Below are positions 43,341-53,770 of a DNA stretch of 64,000 nt, piece by piece. Below the pieces are notes generated by a model. That model saw only the letters and a list, made by a program, of their open reading frames with translations, did not search any database and had not been told where the DNA came from. Source of the DNA: Saccharum officinarum (Eukaryota; Streptophyta; Magnoliopsida; Poales; Poaceae); contig CM036225.1 of the NCBI GenBank assembly GCA_020631735.1, forward strand, positions 66,638,662 through 66,702,661, read 5' to 3'. The position numbers were made by a program, and so were the translations under genes. How positions within the stretch are numbered: the stretch's first letter is position 1; each line of letters opens with the position of its first letter.

Positions 43341-44127
43341 ACGCCCAAGGGAGAAGCCAGTAGCAAAGGCAGAGCTAGAGGGGGCCCAGCCCTGGCTTGG
43401 TCGATCCTTGGCCTGGCCAGGGGATCGGCCGATCTCCTAGACCCAACCTTTGTGGCGGTTATCCCACCGGCGCCTAGAGGCCATCCCCACCGTATGTGCA
43501 AGGCGGTGGATCTAGAGGGTCGACTGATCCCTAGGGGACATGGTGGTTTGGATGATCCCCTAGGGGCCCACTGGATGCGCCATTTAATATACCACCTTAG
43601 GGGGTCCAACAAACCTATTAAAATAGAGTTAGGCCACTAGATTCAATATGCAAGAAGTTGAGCATCAAATTCCACATCTATAGGTGTTACACTTAGTATA
43701 TAATAAAGAGAGAGTAAGAGAGAGAGTTTGGTAGAAGTGTCGGGTCTGTCGACAACTCTCCAACTTTGTACCTCAATGGGTGTGACCTCGTTCTGAGTCC
43801 ACACCCGAGATACTATGGATTAATAGAGTAAGTTAATTGTACCACATTTGCTTACGGGTTCATTGCTTTTAATCAAGTACTCTTGTTGGGGTAGCCCATA
43901 CGGAATATGGACCAAAACTCCCCCTTAAAGAGGCTCAATAGGTGTTAGTGAAGTGGTATGTAAAACCCATCCCATCTCCACCAAGGGGCCGTAGGTAAAT
44001 CATTGTTGCCTATATATAGTACCAAGATCATGAGGGCAAGGGACTCTCACCCCCTCACTCACTTCTGTGCTGTCAAACCCTAACGTGTCCCTCCTATTCA
44101 CCGCCAAGTTTTCTCCCGTCTCGCGTG
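43341..44127. other. Unclassified segment before a tandem repeat
   Basis: The first part (43380-43600) is GC-rich. At 44014-44021 TATATATA lies about 100 bases before the repeat block, as if in a promoter or LTR. TGTTGGGGTAGCCCATACGG at 43894 looks like an LTR start, but no partner was found. Confidence 0.3.
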
Positions 44128-44455
44128 TTTGGAGCCTCTGTCATAAAGCCTTCTCCATGGAGCCTTCTCTGTGAAGGCCCCGTCATGGAGCCTTCTTTGC
44201 GGAGGCACAGTCATGGGCCTTCAATTCATCATGGAGCCTTCTCCATGGAGGCTCTGTCAAGGAGCCTTCTCCGCGGAGCCTCCACACCAGACCCTCATTG
44301 TGTGGCCTTCTTCACGGAGCCTCCATCAAGGAGCCTTCTCCGCGGATCCTTCGCATGGAACATTCAACGGACCTCCATCGGGGTCCCCACATGGGACCTT
44401 CGTCGGGGGCCTTCACATGTGACCTTCATCGGGAGGCCTTCGCATGTGACCTGTG
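44128..44455. repeat. Degenerate tandem repeat, unit about 24-30 bp
   Basis: About ten imperfect units around GGAGCCTTCTCC.TGGAGG, drifting to GGACCTTC.TCGGGG at the right end. GTAAGT at 44463-44468 follows and could be a splice donor of an unknown transcript. Open frames here reflect the repeat. Confidence 0.65.
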
Positions 44456-44615
44456 TCAACCAGTAAGTACTTCCTACTTGTTAATTTTAGTTTTTTTCTC
44501 TCTCTACCAATATGGCTTCTCAATTGTCATTCTCATCAACTTCTCAATTAGAGTAATAGTGTGTGTTGTTGCCTAGTAGTTTGGTGAATGCTTGAGAAGG
44601 TTACGTACCTATGTA

Positions 44616-44786
44616 CTTCCCCCGTGTCGCTAGGGTATTCATGCTAGTCAAAATAGATACAACAATCTATCTAATGATACTAATTATGTACTTTAAATAT
44701 TAATATTTTATTATATATTTGGTAAAAGTTAAAAGCGCTTGACTTCACGGAAAGCGAGAACGACACTTATTTTGGGAAGGATGGAG
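44616..44786. mobile_element. Stowaway-like MITE, diverged
   Basis: The right end CACTTATTTTGGGAAGGATGGAG with TA after it is the standard Stowaway terminus. The left end CTTCCCCCGTGTCGC after TA (44614-44615) is a weaker mirror. Length is 171 bp. Confidence 0.5.
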
Positions 44787-44889
44787 TAGTTCTTATTATT
44801 GAAAATTATATATCATAGAATCTAATTGAGTTATTTTATCTATTAAGATATAGGGGTCTCATTTTATTTGTGTTTCACTCAAGAGCCAC

Positions 44890-46810
44890 AATTTTTTTCT
44901 CGAATACGCAAAAGACTTGCGTATTGCTTCTGTCGAGCGCCAAAGGAGGTCGACCTAACACAGCCGTAGCTGGACCATCCTAGCAAGCTACCTCTTGTTT
45001 CGATATTACATAAAGGAAACAACCAAAACTGACGCAGCGGTGCGACCTAGGATGTGACCTTGCGCCTTCGCAGCTGCCTAGATGGGCTCTTTCCAACGGC
45101 CGGGAAGAGCGCGTCCATCACTTCGGCCTCCGACGCAGTCAGGTTGCCATCGAAGAGCTTGTCAAAGGCCTCCACCTCCGACGCTGATGGCGCTGATGGA
45201 CCCTTGATATAGCCCATACACTGTATGATCAGCACCTCACCTCGCTTGGAAGCAGGTACTCGGGACAGGCTCTGAGCCGCCAACTGCCTACTCCGCCACG
45301 GCAACACCGACTTAGCAGGCGGCTGCTTGGGAGGCTCATGAGTCAGCGAAGAGTCTCTCTTACACACCACTGCCTTGGTGAAGTTGTCGAGGCAGCGCTT
45401 GGAGGAGGCGGCATCGTCAACTGTCTAGTGGGTGTCCCCCGGCAGCGTACTTGGGTCCGTCTGCACCGGACCAAAGCATGGTGGGTAGCCCTCTTCACCC
45501 ACCATGGGCGCATCAACGCCCGAGGGGTCGTCGAACGCCAACTGCTTTGGCATGACCTATGAGTGCCCTTGCTGAGGCGACACCGGGGCAAGGCGGGGCG
45601 CGGGGTGGTGTCAGCCGCGTCAAGTCAGCATGCTAGGACGACGTCTACGTGCAAACACAGGTGACCACCGCTGGGCCTCGTCCTCTAGCTGGGTGATCGG
45701 TGGAGGCCACGTGACGACCCGACTGCTAGCGAGCGAAGCCACGAGCTCCACCAGCATCGGGTCCTCCGTGATGTTGTGATCAACTATGGCGTCCATGTGT
45801 GGCATCAGCGTCAGCGGGTCGAGCTCGACAAGGCCCATTGCGCTGGTCAGCTCACCATGTCCAGCCTAGGCATCAACAACATCAGATGTGTCATCCGGCG
45901 CTTTTGGAGCGACCCTGGCCAAACGACCGTGGATCCTCCGTCGTCGTCGCGGCGTCGATGATGTCGGTGTCGCTGTCCATCGCCGTAGCACCCATCCACC
46001 CCTAGCATGGCTTCGCCCGGGCCCAACGTACCTCCCTCTGCGCCCAAGCCCGATGTAGCGGCGTGAGAGCGAGGTATGCCATTCCTTGCCAAACTCGGCC
46101 TCCGCAACTGCTTTCAATCACACGCGCGGTGGCGGAAGCCCTTGCAACACAGGCAGCGTTGAGGCAGCCTGTAGGTCGTGACCCTATGCGATGTGGAGAG
46201 GCAATTAAGGCATTTACCTTGCAGCTCTGCTGGGAAACGGAGCACTAGACACCGTGGTTGCGGCGGTGGAGCCTCACCACGACCGCCAGACGACCCTCGT
46301 GAAAGAACCTCGTGCCAGCCATCGGCGTCATGAACGGAGAAGCATTGCCAACCACCAAAAGCAAGCTAAGGTCCTGGCCTCCGATGAACCAACTAATGCT
46401 GCGCACGAACGCGAGCATCCTGACCGGTCCTGCTGCTGTTGTCCTGGCCTCGGACAGGAAGCAGGTGGACGAGCTGTGGGCATGGCAGCCGATGGTTGGG
46501 GCAATTTCCTCGTCTCCCGGCCCGTGAACCGACGGCAGCCCCATCGTGCATGCCCCTGGCGATGGCGGAGCGCGTTGGCGCACGCTTCGGCAATGGCGAC
46601 GACCGTAGCAGCGGCTCCCACCGAACGGCATTGAGGTCCGATGGTGGTGGCACCTCGACGATACAGGTGTGCGGCTGGGTACTGGTCCCAGCCTCCAGGC
46701 CTGCCTGCACCGAAGAGCCCCAGCGTACGGCGTCGGGGTAGGACCCTCGAGATGTCGGTGTCAGCGTCAGCGTCGTAGTCGGAGAGGTCGAACTCCTCGG
46801 ACCATCTCAT
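44890..46810 (-). pseudogene. Remnant resembling LINE ORF1
   Basis: On the minus strand 45047-45370 reads as a C-terminus with SRQLAAQSLSRVPASKRGEV...GPSAPSASEVEAFDKLFDGNLTASE... split across typical positions. I associate this pattern with the end of grass LINE ORF1 (gag-like, DUF4283 type). Farther upstream in minus orientation, 45620-46810 holds broken frames, including an acidic stretch DLSDYDADADTD. The + strand T run and CTCGAATACGC...GCGTAT at 44891-44925 look like a LINE 3' end. ORF2 is absent. Identity is tentative. Confidence 0.35.
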
Positions 46811-47004
46811 GGCCTTGGAGCGCCCTGGGTCCCGGTGGGGAAGAAAGGGGTGGCGTTGGGGGAGAGGGTGGCGCCCATACCTGTGGAGGAGGTCGAGGGC
46901 GGCTGGGTGAGTCCGGCGGCGCCGTGGCCACCTGCGGCCGGCAGGACGACGACTTCGGCGTTGGGCTCAATGGGTCGCCGTCTGACGCCAATTTGGCCCC
47001 ACAC

Positions 47005-47443
47005 CAAGGTTTTAAATCTCTGGCTAAGCCTCTTAGCTGCTGACCTCCTCAGCAGCTAAACGTAGCTATAGCCGGAGATAGCTGCAGCTAAGCCATTTAG
47101 CTGTTTTTGCAAAAATAAGAAAAAAAACACAAAAGACATTGGCATAACTTGATAACCATCACTAATTGATTCATAACCAGTTCATAGGAGAGATCTCAGG
47201 TAACAAATATTGACATCTTGTTTACATATAGTAAGATCTACAACATACAAGCAAAAAACAGAGAGGAGAATGGTGAGCGCTGACCAGAGAAGAAGCTTGG
47301 CAGATCGTTGTGCTATGGCGTCGCCTTTGGTGCTGCGGCTTCAGTGCTTCAACGCTCAGCTACCTCCGCACCGTAGCATGCTCAGCTGACTCCGTCCGAA
47401 CCGCCGCCGCCGCCGGTCGGTCGCTCCACTCGAAGCAGCAGTC
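47005..47443. other. Possible hAT element end and unassigned sequence up to the gap
   Basis: CAAGGTTTTAAATCTCTGGC at 47005 resembles the hAT-like terminus seen at 63075. AGCTGCTGACC...CAGCAGCT follows. A matching right end is not present before the gap. The last about 130 bases (47310-47443) are GC-rich and open in one frame but unassigned. Confidence 0.35.
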
Positions 47444-47543
47444 NNNNNNNNNNNNNNNNNNNNNNNNNNNNNNNNNNNNNNNNNNNNNNNNNNNNNNNNN
47501 NNNNNNNNNNNNNNNNNNNNNNNNNNNNNNNNNNNNNNNNNNN
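47444..47543. other. Assembly gap of 100 N
   Basis: Exactly 100 undetermined bases, a conventional size for an unknown gap. It ends one base inside the expected LTR terminus of element D, so the left boundary and left target duplication of D are hidden. Confidence 0.98.
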
Positions 47544-49139
47544 GAAAGGATCAAGATGCCCAAGAGGGGGGTGAATTGGGCTTTTCTAAAAAAAATGCAA
47601 GAATTAAATCCTACAAGCCGGAATTCACCCCTAGTGTCTACTTGTGTTCCTAGAGAGTCTACCGATACAAAGTTTTGCACCCTAGTTTCCAATCCTAGTC
47701 TAGCATGGCAAGTCTAGGAATGTAAACAAGCAATGAAAGTAAATACGAGAATGTAAATGCTTGAATGTAAAGGGCAAGGAACACGGCGATGTTTTTCCGA
47801 GGTATCGGAGAGTCGCCACTCCCCACTAGTCCTCGTTGGAGCACCCGCGCAAGGGTGTAGCTCCCCCTTGATCCGCGCAAGGATCAAGTGCTCTCTACGG
47901 GTTGATTCTTTGACACTCCGTCGCGGTGAATCACCCACAACCGCTCACAAGATGAGTTGGGTCATCCACAAGCTCCGCCGGATGATCACCGAACTCCCAA
48001 TCACCACCAAGCCGTCTAGGTGATGGCGATCACCAAGAGTAACAAGCTAGAACTCTCACTTGACCACTACGAGCCCAAATGAGAAGGTGGATGCACACTT
48101 GCTACTCTCTAATCGCTAGTGAGGAACTCTCAAGCTTTGATTCTCAAATCTCTATCCTCACTAGTGCTCTTGCACTCCCTTGCACTCCAAAGGTGTTTAT
48201 CAGCTGATCAAATGAGCAAGAGACCTCTAAAAGAGGTGGTGGGGATGTATTTATACACCCCACAGACAAAACGAACCGTTACCTGCTGACTCAGCAAAAC
48301 ACGAGCTGACCGGACGCGCCGGTTGAACTGACCGGACGCGCCGGTCGCTCGTAACGGTCGAAAACCGAAAAACAACTGAGTGACCGGACGCACCGGTCAG
48401 GGGTGACCGGACGCGTCCGATCGTGCAGGGAGCATACTGTACTCGCACCGGACGCGCGACCGCGTCCGATCGGTGATGACCGGACGCGTCCGGTCGTCTC
48501 TGGACCTTACTGGACTGTGACCGGACGCGCCGATCACACCCAGGTCGCGTCCGATCGGGTGTTCCCTCAAGTGACACGTGTCGACTTCTGACCACCGCGT
48601 CCGGTCCTCGCGAGGACCGCGTCCGTGTTCAGAGCTGAAACCCTAGCCGCGGAACTGTACTGACCGGACGCGTCCGGTCATGCCGAGGACCGCGTCCGGT
48701 CATGGGAAAACGACCCGAAACTCTCCGAAACGCGTCACAACTTGAACCAAGTTGCTTCCAACTGAACTTTGAGCTATTCTAGAGCTGCCTAGCGCCAAGT
48801 TTAACAAGTGTGCACCACACCTAAACATAGGACTCGCCTAGGTCAAGCTACCCGCTCATGCCCCCCTTTATAGTACGGCCAAAAGAGAAAAACGAAGATC
48901 CTAACGACTATTCCAAATGTCTCAACACCTCGACATCCGGAACTAACCGTCCTTAATCTTGACGTCACTCTTTTGAAAACCGAAACGATTTCCATCAAGG
49001 GCATGAATACCATGGTGCCCAAAGCAGTTAAAACCTCCATGACCTAACTTACCAAAGTTTCTGCAAAACACACGTTAGTCATGGTAATAAAGCGTTGTCA
49101 TCAATTGCCGAAACCAAACCTCGGGCCTAGATGCTTTCA
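47544..49139 (-). repeat. Element D LTR, 3' LTR in element orientation
   Basis: On the minus strand it starts TGAAAGCATCTAGG (at 49139) and reaches GGATCCTTTC at the gap edge; the last A is under N. The palindrome array is at about 48305-48700, with a perfect 20-base palindrome TGACCGGACGCGTCCGGTCA at 48661-48680. TATAAATA (minus) is at 48248-48255. Confidence 0.92.
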
Positions 49140-49153
49140 ATCTCCCCCTTTTT
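49140..49153 (-). other. Polypurine tract of element D
   Basis: On the minus strand AAAAAGGGGGAGAT abuts the LTR start. More purine tracts on the same strand lie at about 49535-49545 and 49553-49566. Confidence 0.85.
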
Positions 49154-49590
49154 GGTGATTGATGACAACACTAAGATATAAAAGATTTGAGTTGAGGTTT
49201 TCGAGCATGCATGGTTCACATAAGCAAAAAGCAATAAGCACAAGGGGTTAGGAATTGCTTATGTGCCCCAAGCCAAAAGAGTGTACTCATAAGATAAGAC
49301 AAAGAACGTTAGTACACATACAGATATAGCTCATAAGAAATCGGAGTAAGGCACGGAAGCACAACCTTAGAGCTATAATTAAAAAACGGTGACAAGAGAT
49401 AACATGTGACTGGATAAAACATTAAGACTCAAGGTTTATCACACGACGACATGTCACACGAATGCAATGACTGAAAAGTAAACATGATGCATGAATGTAG
49501 CACACAAGAAAAAAAAACGAAACCCTCTCTCAAAACTCCCCCTGAAACTACTCTCTCTCCCCCTTTGGCATCAAGCGCCAAAAAACTAAT

Positions 49591-50430
49591 CTAAGGATCT
49601 GACGGGGGGACAGACGGAGTCGTGTCGGGTGCCGAGGTGCGCGGAGTAATCATGAAGTGTAGAGAATCTCCCTCGGAATCTGAGCTATCTGGCTGACCCT
49701 CTGAAGAAGCATGTGGCTGTGTAACTGTCTGGGTCTGAACGGCAGGAACAGGTACTGTCGTAGTAGCAATAAGAGGATCCGTCTGAGTGACCTGAGCCTG
49801 TAGCGAGCCAATAGCAGGAGGATCTGTCGAGGCAACTGACGAAGGTAGAGTCTCTGTAGTACCAGTCCCTGTCACTGGAGGAATAGCTGCCTCTGAAGCT
49901 GACAACCCTGAAGAAGTAGCAAAGGTAGTGTGCGAGGGCGTCGGCTGACCAGTCAACTCGCTGTAGGTAGCACTGTAATCACCGAAGGGTGTGCCTGTCA
50001 GGAGGTGAGGGCGAGGCTGGTCTGAAGGTGTAAACCCCGTGTGAATAGGCGTGAAGCTCGGGGACTGGAATGACTGGGGAACCTGCTGCTGTGGAGATGT
50101 GAACTGGAAACCCGGCTGTCCCTGACTCGATGGATCACTGGATTGTAAAGCAGAAGTCAGGACAGAAGCAGGCGGAGGAACCCCAACAGTGACTAGGTGG
50201 CGCAGGAGATCCAAGTACTGCTGCTGACTAGCTGCACTCTGTCGCTGAATCTCGTACTGCTGTCGCTGCATTTCAACCTGCTGCCTCTGGATCTCAAGCT
50301 GCTGACGCTGAAACTCGTCCTGACGAGCCTGAATCTGTGCAAGTGCTGCAGCTGTGTCCTGAGCCTGTCGCTGTATCTGCTGTTGCTGCTGCTCCTGTGC
50401 CTGGGTCAACCTCTCAAGTATGGCCACCAT
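49591..50430 (-). pseudogene. Element D envelope-like region, glutamine-rich coiled-coil part
   Basis: 279 codons from ATG 50430. Residues about 8-80 are a glutamine-rich heptad-like region with repeated (E/M)(I/M)QRQQ, a strong coiled-coil candidate. The rest is rich in S, T, P and Q. It overlaps the end of the 50406-51653 frame by 25 bases in another phase, so both are probably pieces of one original protein joined across a frameshift near 50440. Position after pol on the same strand is where Sireviruses carry an envelope-like gene. No obvious membrane segment is seen in this part. Function is unknown. Confidence 0.6.
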
Positions 50431-51653
50431 GGCTGGGTCTGTGCGGGAGGCTGAACCAGAGCCACCGGCCTCGTGGTCGTGAGACCGAGGAGACCGGTAC
50501 CTGGGATGGGCTGGTAGTCCTCATCAGTGCTGTCAGATGTCACATCCTCAGGAAGATCAGCAGGCTGAGCGTCAAGATCGGCAAGCTCTGCCTCTGCAAG
50601 CTCATCAACTGTGGCGTCCTGCTCAGCTGCTGTCTCAGGAACCTCAGGTCGCACACGCTGTCCTGGCACTGGGGCCTGATCTCTAGTGACTGAAGCCCAA
50701 AGCTGACGGATATCATACTCAGGGAAAGCAGTAGTAGTATCTGATATCTCAGCTCGGATCTCTGCTGGTAGCTGAATGGATGATCTAATGATGAAGCAGA
50801 TCCAGTGTGCATAGGGCAGCTGACGATTACCCTTGAAGCCCTCAGCTATGGTGTCCTCCATCTCACTAAGTATGAGATCCCAAATGTCAAACTGTGTCTG
50901 TGAGAGGAGGTGGTGAACAACCCATAGCTGCATCCGAGTCAGTCCCTCTCTGTAGCCAAGTCTGGGAAGTAGAGTGCGTCTGACTATAGCATCCAGAACT
51001 CTGGCAAGTGGTGTCAAACTGGCAGGCGTGCGACGAGACCCTTCGCCAAAAGGCTCACGGAAGCAGGGTCGAACCAAGTCTGTAGGTGGCACTGCCCCGC
51101 CGTGAGGGCGTCTCGGTGGAGGAGTCTGACCAAAACACAGCTGATGTATCTTCGTGTTGGAAGCTGGGAGTCTGAGAATCTCCCGCACTCTGGTGCTGTA
51201 TAGACGGTGATCGCGGCCTCGGAATGCAAAGTGAATGAAATCATGGGCAGGATCAATCCATAGTGAAGCATAAAACTCTCTGACCCATGTGCCGCAGTAT
51301 GCACCTGTCCGTCCAAGAAGATCTGACAAGCCTGGCAGAAAGGACAGGTGCGGACGTAGCTGCTCTCCCACAACCTCAACTAGTGACTCAAGTCGACAGA
51401 CCCTCTGTGGTCGGAAAGCAATACCGCTGTCAACTAGAGCCCTGTAGAAATCCTCCTGAAGTGGGGTATAGAAGCCTTCTGAAGCTCTGGGATCCCTCAC
51501 AGGTGGAAACCACCGACTGACCTCCACGAACCTCAACCCCTGCACCTGACGTGCTGTAGCACCCCTCAAGTCAAAGTGCTCGACCGGGGGTGAACCTCTA
51601 GCTCTGGGAGGAGGACGTGCTCCACGACGCTGGCCCTCTGGCCTAGGAGTCAC
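50406..51653 (-). CDS. Element D envelope-like protein, central part
   Basis: 415 open codons. The N-terminal part is basic and proline-rich. It is followed by a folded-looking region (about residues 30-330) with motifs such as RFVEVSRWFPP, FYASLWIDPAHDFIHFAFRG, QLWVVHHLL and LPYAHWICFIIR, then an acidic tail. It has no copia enzyme motif. Genes of this kind sit after pol in Sireviruses and are called envelope-like because of position and occasional membrane and coiled-coil segments. Infectivity has not been shown for plant Sireviruses, as far as I know. The original start was probably upstream near 52071, now out of frame. Confidence 0.6.
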   Translation of the reverse strand: MTPRPEGQRRGARPPPRARGSPPVEHFDLRGATARQVQGLRFVEVSRWFPPVRDPRASEGFYTPLQEDFYRALVDSGIAFRPQRVCRLESLVEVVGEQLRPHLSFLPGLSDLLGRTGAYCGTWVREFYASLWIDPAHDFIHFAFRGRDHRLYSTRVREILRLPASNTKIHQLCFGQTPPPRRPHGGAVPPTDLVRPCFREPFGEGSRRTPASLTPLARVLDAIVRRTLLPRLGYREGLTRMQLWVVHHLLSQTQFDIWDLILSEMEDTIAEGFKGNRQLPYAHWICFIIRSSIQLPAEIRAEISDTTTAFPEYDIRQLWASVTRDQAPVPGQRVRPEVPETAAEQDATVDELAEAELADLDAQPADLPEDVTSDSTDEDYQPIPGTGLLGLTTTRPVALVQPPAQTQPWWPYLRG

Positions 51654-52080
51654 CTGAGTACGTGCGCGTGTGGAGCGGCGACGTGGTGGAGACTGAGCTG
51701 GCTGCTCCTCTGTGTCCTCTGTAGCCTCTGGAGCCTCTAGGCCTCTGGAGCCTCTGTGGCCTCTGGAGGTGGATCAACTGACATACCTCTGTAGCTCCAG
51801 TATCCTCAGTACCCTCAGTGGCCTCTGTGCCGAGCTGTCGACCTTCTAGATGAAAGCGACGCTCGCCTATGCGTATGCCACTGCTCCTGCCACCTCTCTC
51901 TGCCTGCTCTGCTGCATCTGCCACGGCCTGAGCAATCTCTGCCTCTGTAAGTGTCTTCTTCTTCTTTCTGGCCAAGATCTTGACACGCTTCCACGTGCAA
52001 TCTCAGACCGACGAGGAGGACTGTCGTCCCCGTCACCAGGAGCACCACCGGCGTTCTTGCAACGCACCATGCTGACAAAC
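51643..52080 (-). pseudogene. Element D envelope-like gene, N-terminal part out of frame
   Basis: A possible start ATG at 52068-52070 (MVRCKNAGG) runs through RSEIARG. The reading then continues in another phase (ARKKKKTLTEAEIAQAVADAAEQ, 51643-51975) with a basic patch and a helix. Direct repeats GCCTCTGGAGCCTCT lie at about 51726-51775. At least two frame changes separate this from the 50406-51653 frame. Confidence 0.5.
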
Positions 52081-53770
52081 TGACCGAAAACCTCTGAAAG
52101 ATGGTGAACTGTCACTCGAGAGGCTTGGCCTCAATCCGTATCCGCAGGCTTGGCCTCGGATTCAGCAAACTGATCTCACCCTGACACACGGACAGACTCG
52201 CTGCAACGACGGAATAGAGAGATCTACTATAAGCACATATATAACTAAAAGGTACGAAACCCTAGAGATAGCAAGCATATGAGATACGATGTGAATCGAA
52301 ACGCGAAGCTACCTCGGATCGACGACGAGTGACAAGATGAGGTGACCTAGATCGCGAGATTCCCCGAAATCGCCGAAGCTCTGATTTGCCGAAACATGAT
52401 GCAATTAGGATTAAAAGAAAAATTACGGCAACCCTAGCGAGGAGGTCAAGGTGACGCGAACAACCTCGCGAAGAAGACGACGCAAGACCTCGACGACGAA
52501 CGATCGAACGACGTTACGCGAACCCTAGGGTTAGGGTTAGGGCAACTCGACGAAGACGATCGGAGGCAAGCGTGAGGCGTCCACTGTCGAAGGAGATGCT
52601 GGCAAGCAAGAGCGCGGCTCACCGGCGCAGTGGCGCGTGCGGGCGGCGGTGGCGCGGTGGCAGCGGGCGCGGTGGCGCGTGCGGGCGGCTGGGCGCGGTG
52701 GCGCGGGCGCGGTGCGGGCGTGCGGCGGCTGCGTGGCAGGCACGGGCAGGCTGGCGCAGCGCGCGAGCGAGGCCGGCGCGGGGCAGGAGACTCGGCTTGC
52801 GGAGGCGAGGAAGACGGCGATGGCGCGGCGGCTCCGGCGAAACTTGGCGATTAGGGCGGCGGCGGACGAAACTCGGTTGAGGAAGAAACACGGCCGAGGA
52901 CGAACCGTATATGAAGGGTCAGATCCGCTCGACGCGTGATGACCGGACGCGGTGGTCGTTATGACCGGACGCGGTGGTGCAGCGTCCGGTCACACTCCAG
53001 TAAGCTCCTGGAGTGACCGGACGCGTCCGGTGAGGACTGACCGGACGCGGTCAGAGTCCGGTCGAGGGGAGCTCGGAAATCATCGCGAATGACCGGACGC
53101 GGTGGTGGTAACCGGGACCGGACGCGGTGGTCAACAGAGGCGCGTCCGGTGCAGCGTCCGATCACTAGATCTGGAGTTGGTCTTCTGGATGACCGGACGC
53201 GCTGGTGGACGCCGGGACCGGACGCGGTGGTGAAGCATCACTGCGTCCGGTGCAGCGTCCGGTCCAGCGTCCGGTCACTGTTCTTCGCCCTTCTTCGTTC
53301 CGAACTACGACGCGACTTCTCCCAATCAGGTTCCAATTCAAAAAGACACAAATAAACACCAATTGGAACACGATATGAGTGACCTCACTCAAACCCTCAA
53401 ATTTTTTTAAAATAGATTGCCTTAGGCTAGTATTATTTTTAAGAAAATAGGCAATAAACACCCAAGGAGCAACGTATGGCCATGCAATAGAGTTTTTGAA
53501 CCTTTAGGAGCGTCAAAATGCTCTCTCTATCCATGGACGAACACAGAGGTTGCTCAAAGCTTAACCGAAAAGAAACGACAAGAACAACAACCATGCATAT
53601 GCAATGCAATACAAGAAGGTAAAACTAGAATGCTTGTCAAGTTTGATCCACGGTTAGGCTTTTTCACTCCTCCAAGAAGGGTTATCGTAACCGTGTTAGC
53701 CAAGCCCTAAAACATTGCGATAAAATAAACATGGCATATTATACAATGCAATGCAAGGGACAACACACGC
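52081..53770 (-). other. Element D spacer between pol and the envelope-like region, with palindromic repeats
   Basis: No coding region is supported. 52570-52900 is extremely GC-rich and open in many frames by composition. 52938-53280 carries about ten copies of GACCGGACGCGGTGG-type motifs related to the palindromes of the LTRs. An LTR-like regulatory block inside the element could act as an internal promoter or simply be derived from the LTR. That is inference. Confidence 0.6.

Noticed and set aside
44125..44576. Frames rich in EPSPWSLL-type repeats
   Set aside because: Direct translation of the GGAGCCTTC tandem repeat, open in several phases.
46245..47059. Long open frames on both strands near 46.2-47.0 kb
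   Set aside because: GC-rich sequence. Only the minus-strand pieces fit the tentative LINE ORF1 remnant, and the + strand frames show nothing recognisable.
52500..52535. Telomere-like GGGTTAGGGTTAGGG
   Set aside because: Only about three units with a 6-base period, unlike the 7-base plant telomere repeat TTTAGGG, and it sits inside element D.
52537..52940. Alanine/arginine-rich open frames on both strands
   Set aside because: Low-complexity GC-rich DNA within the retrotransposon; every frame is open by composition.
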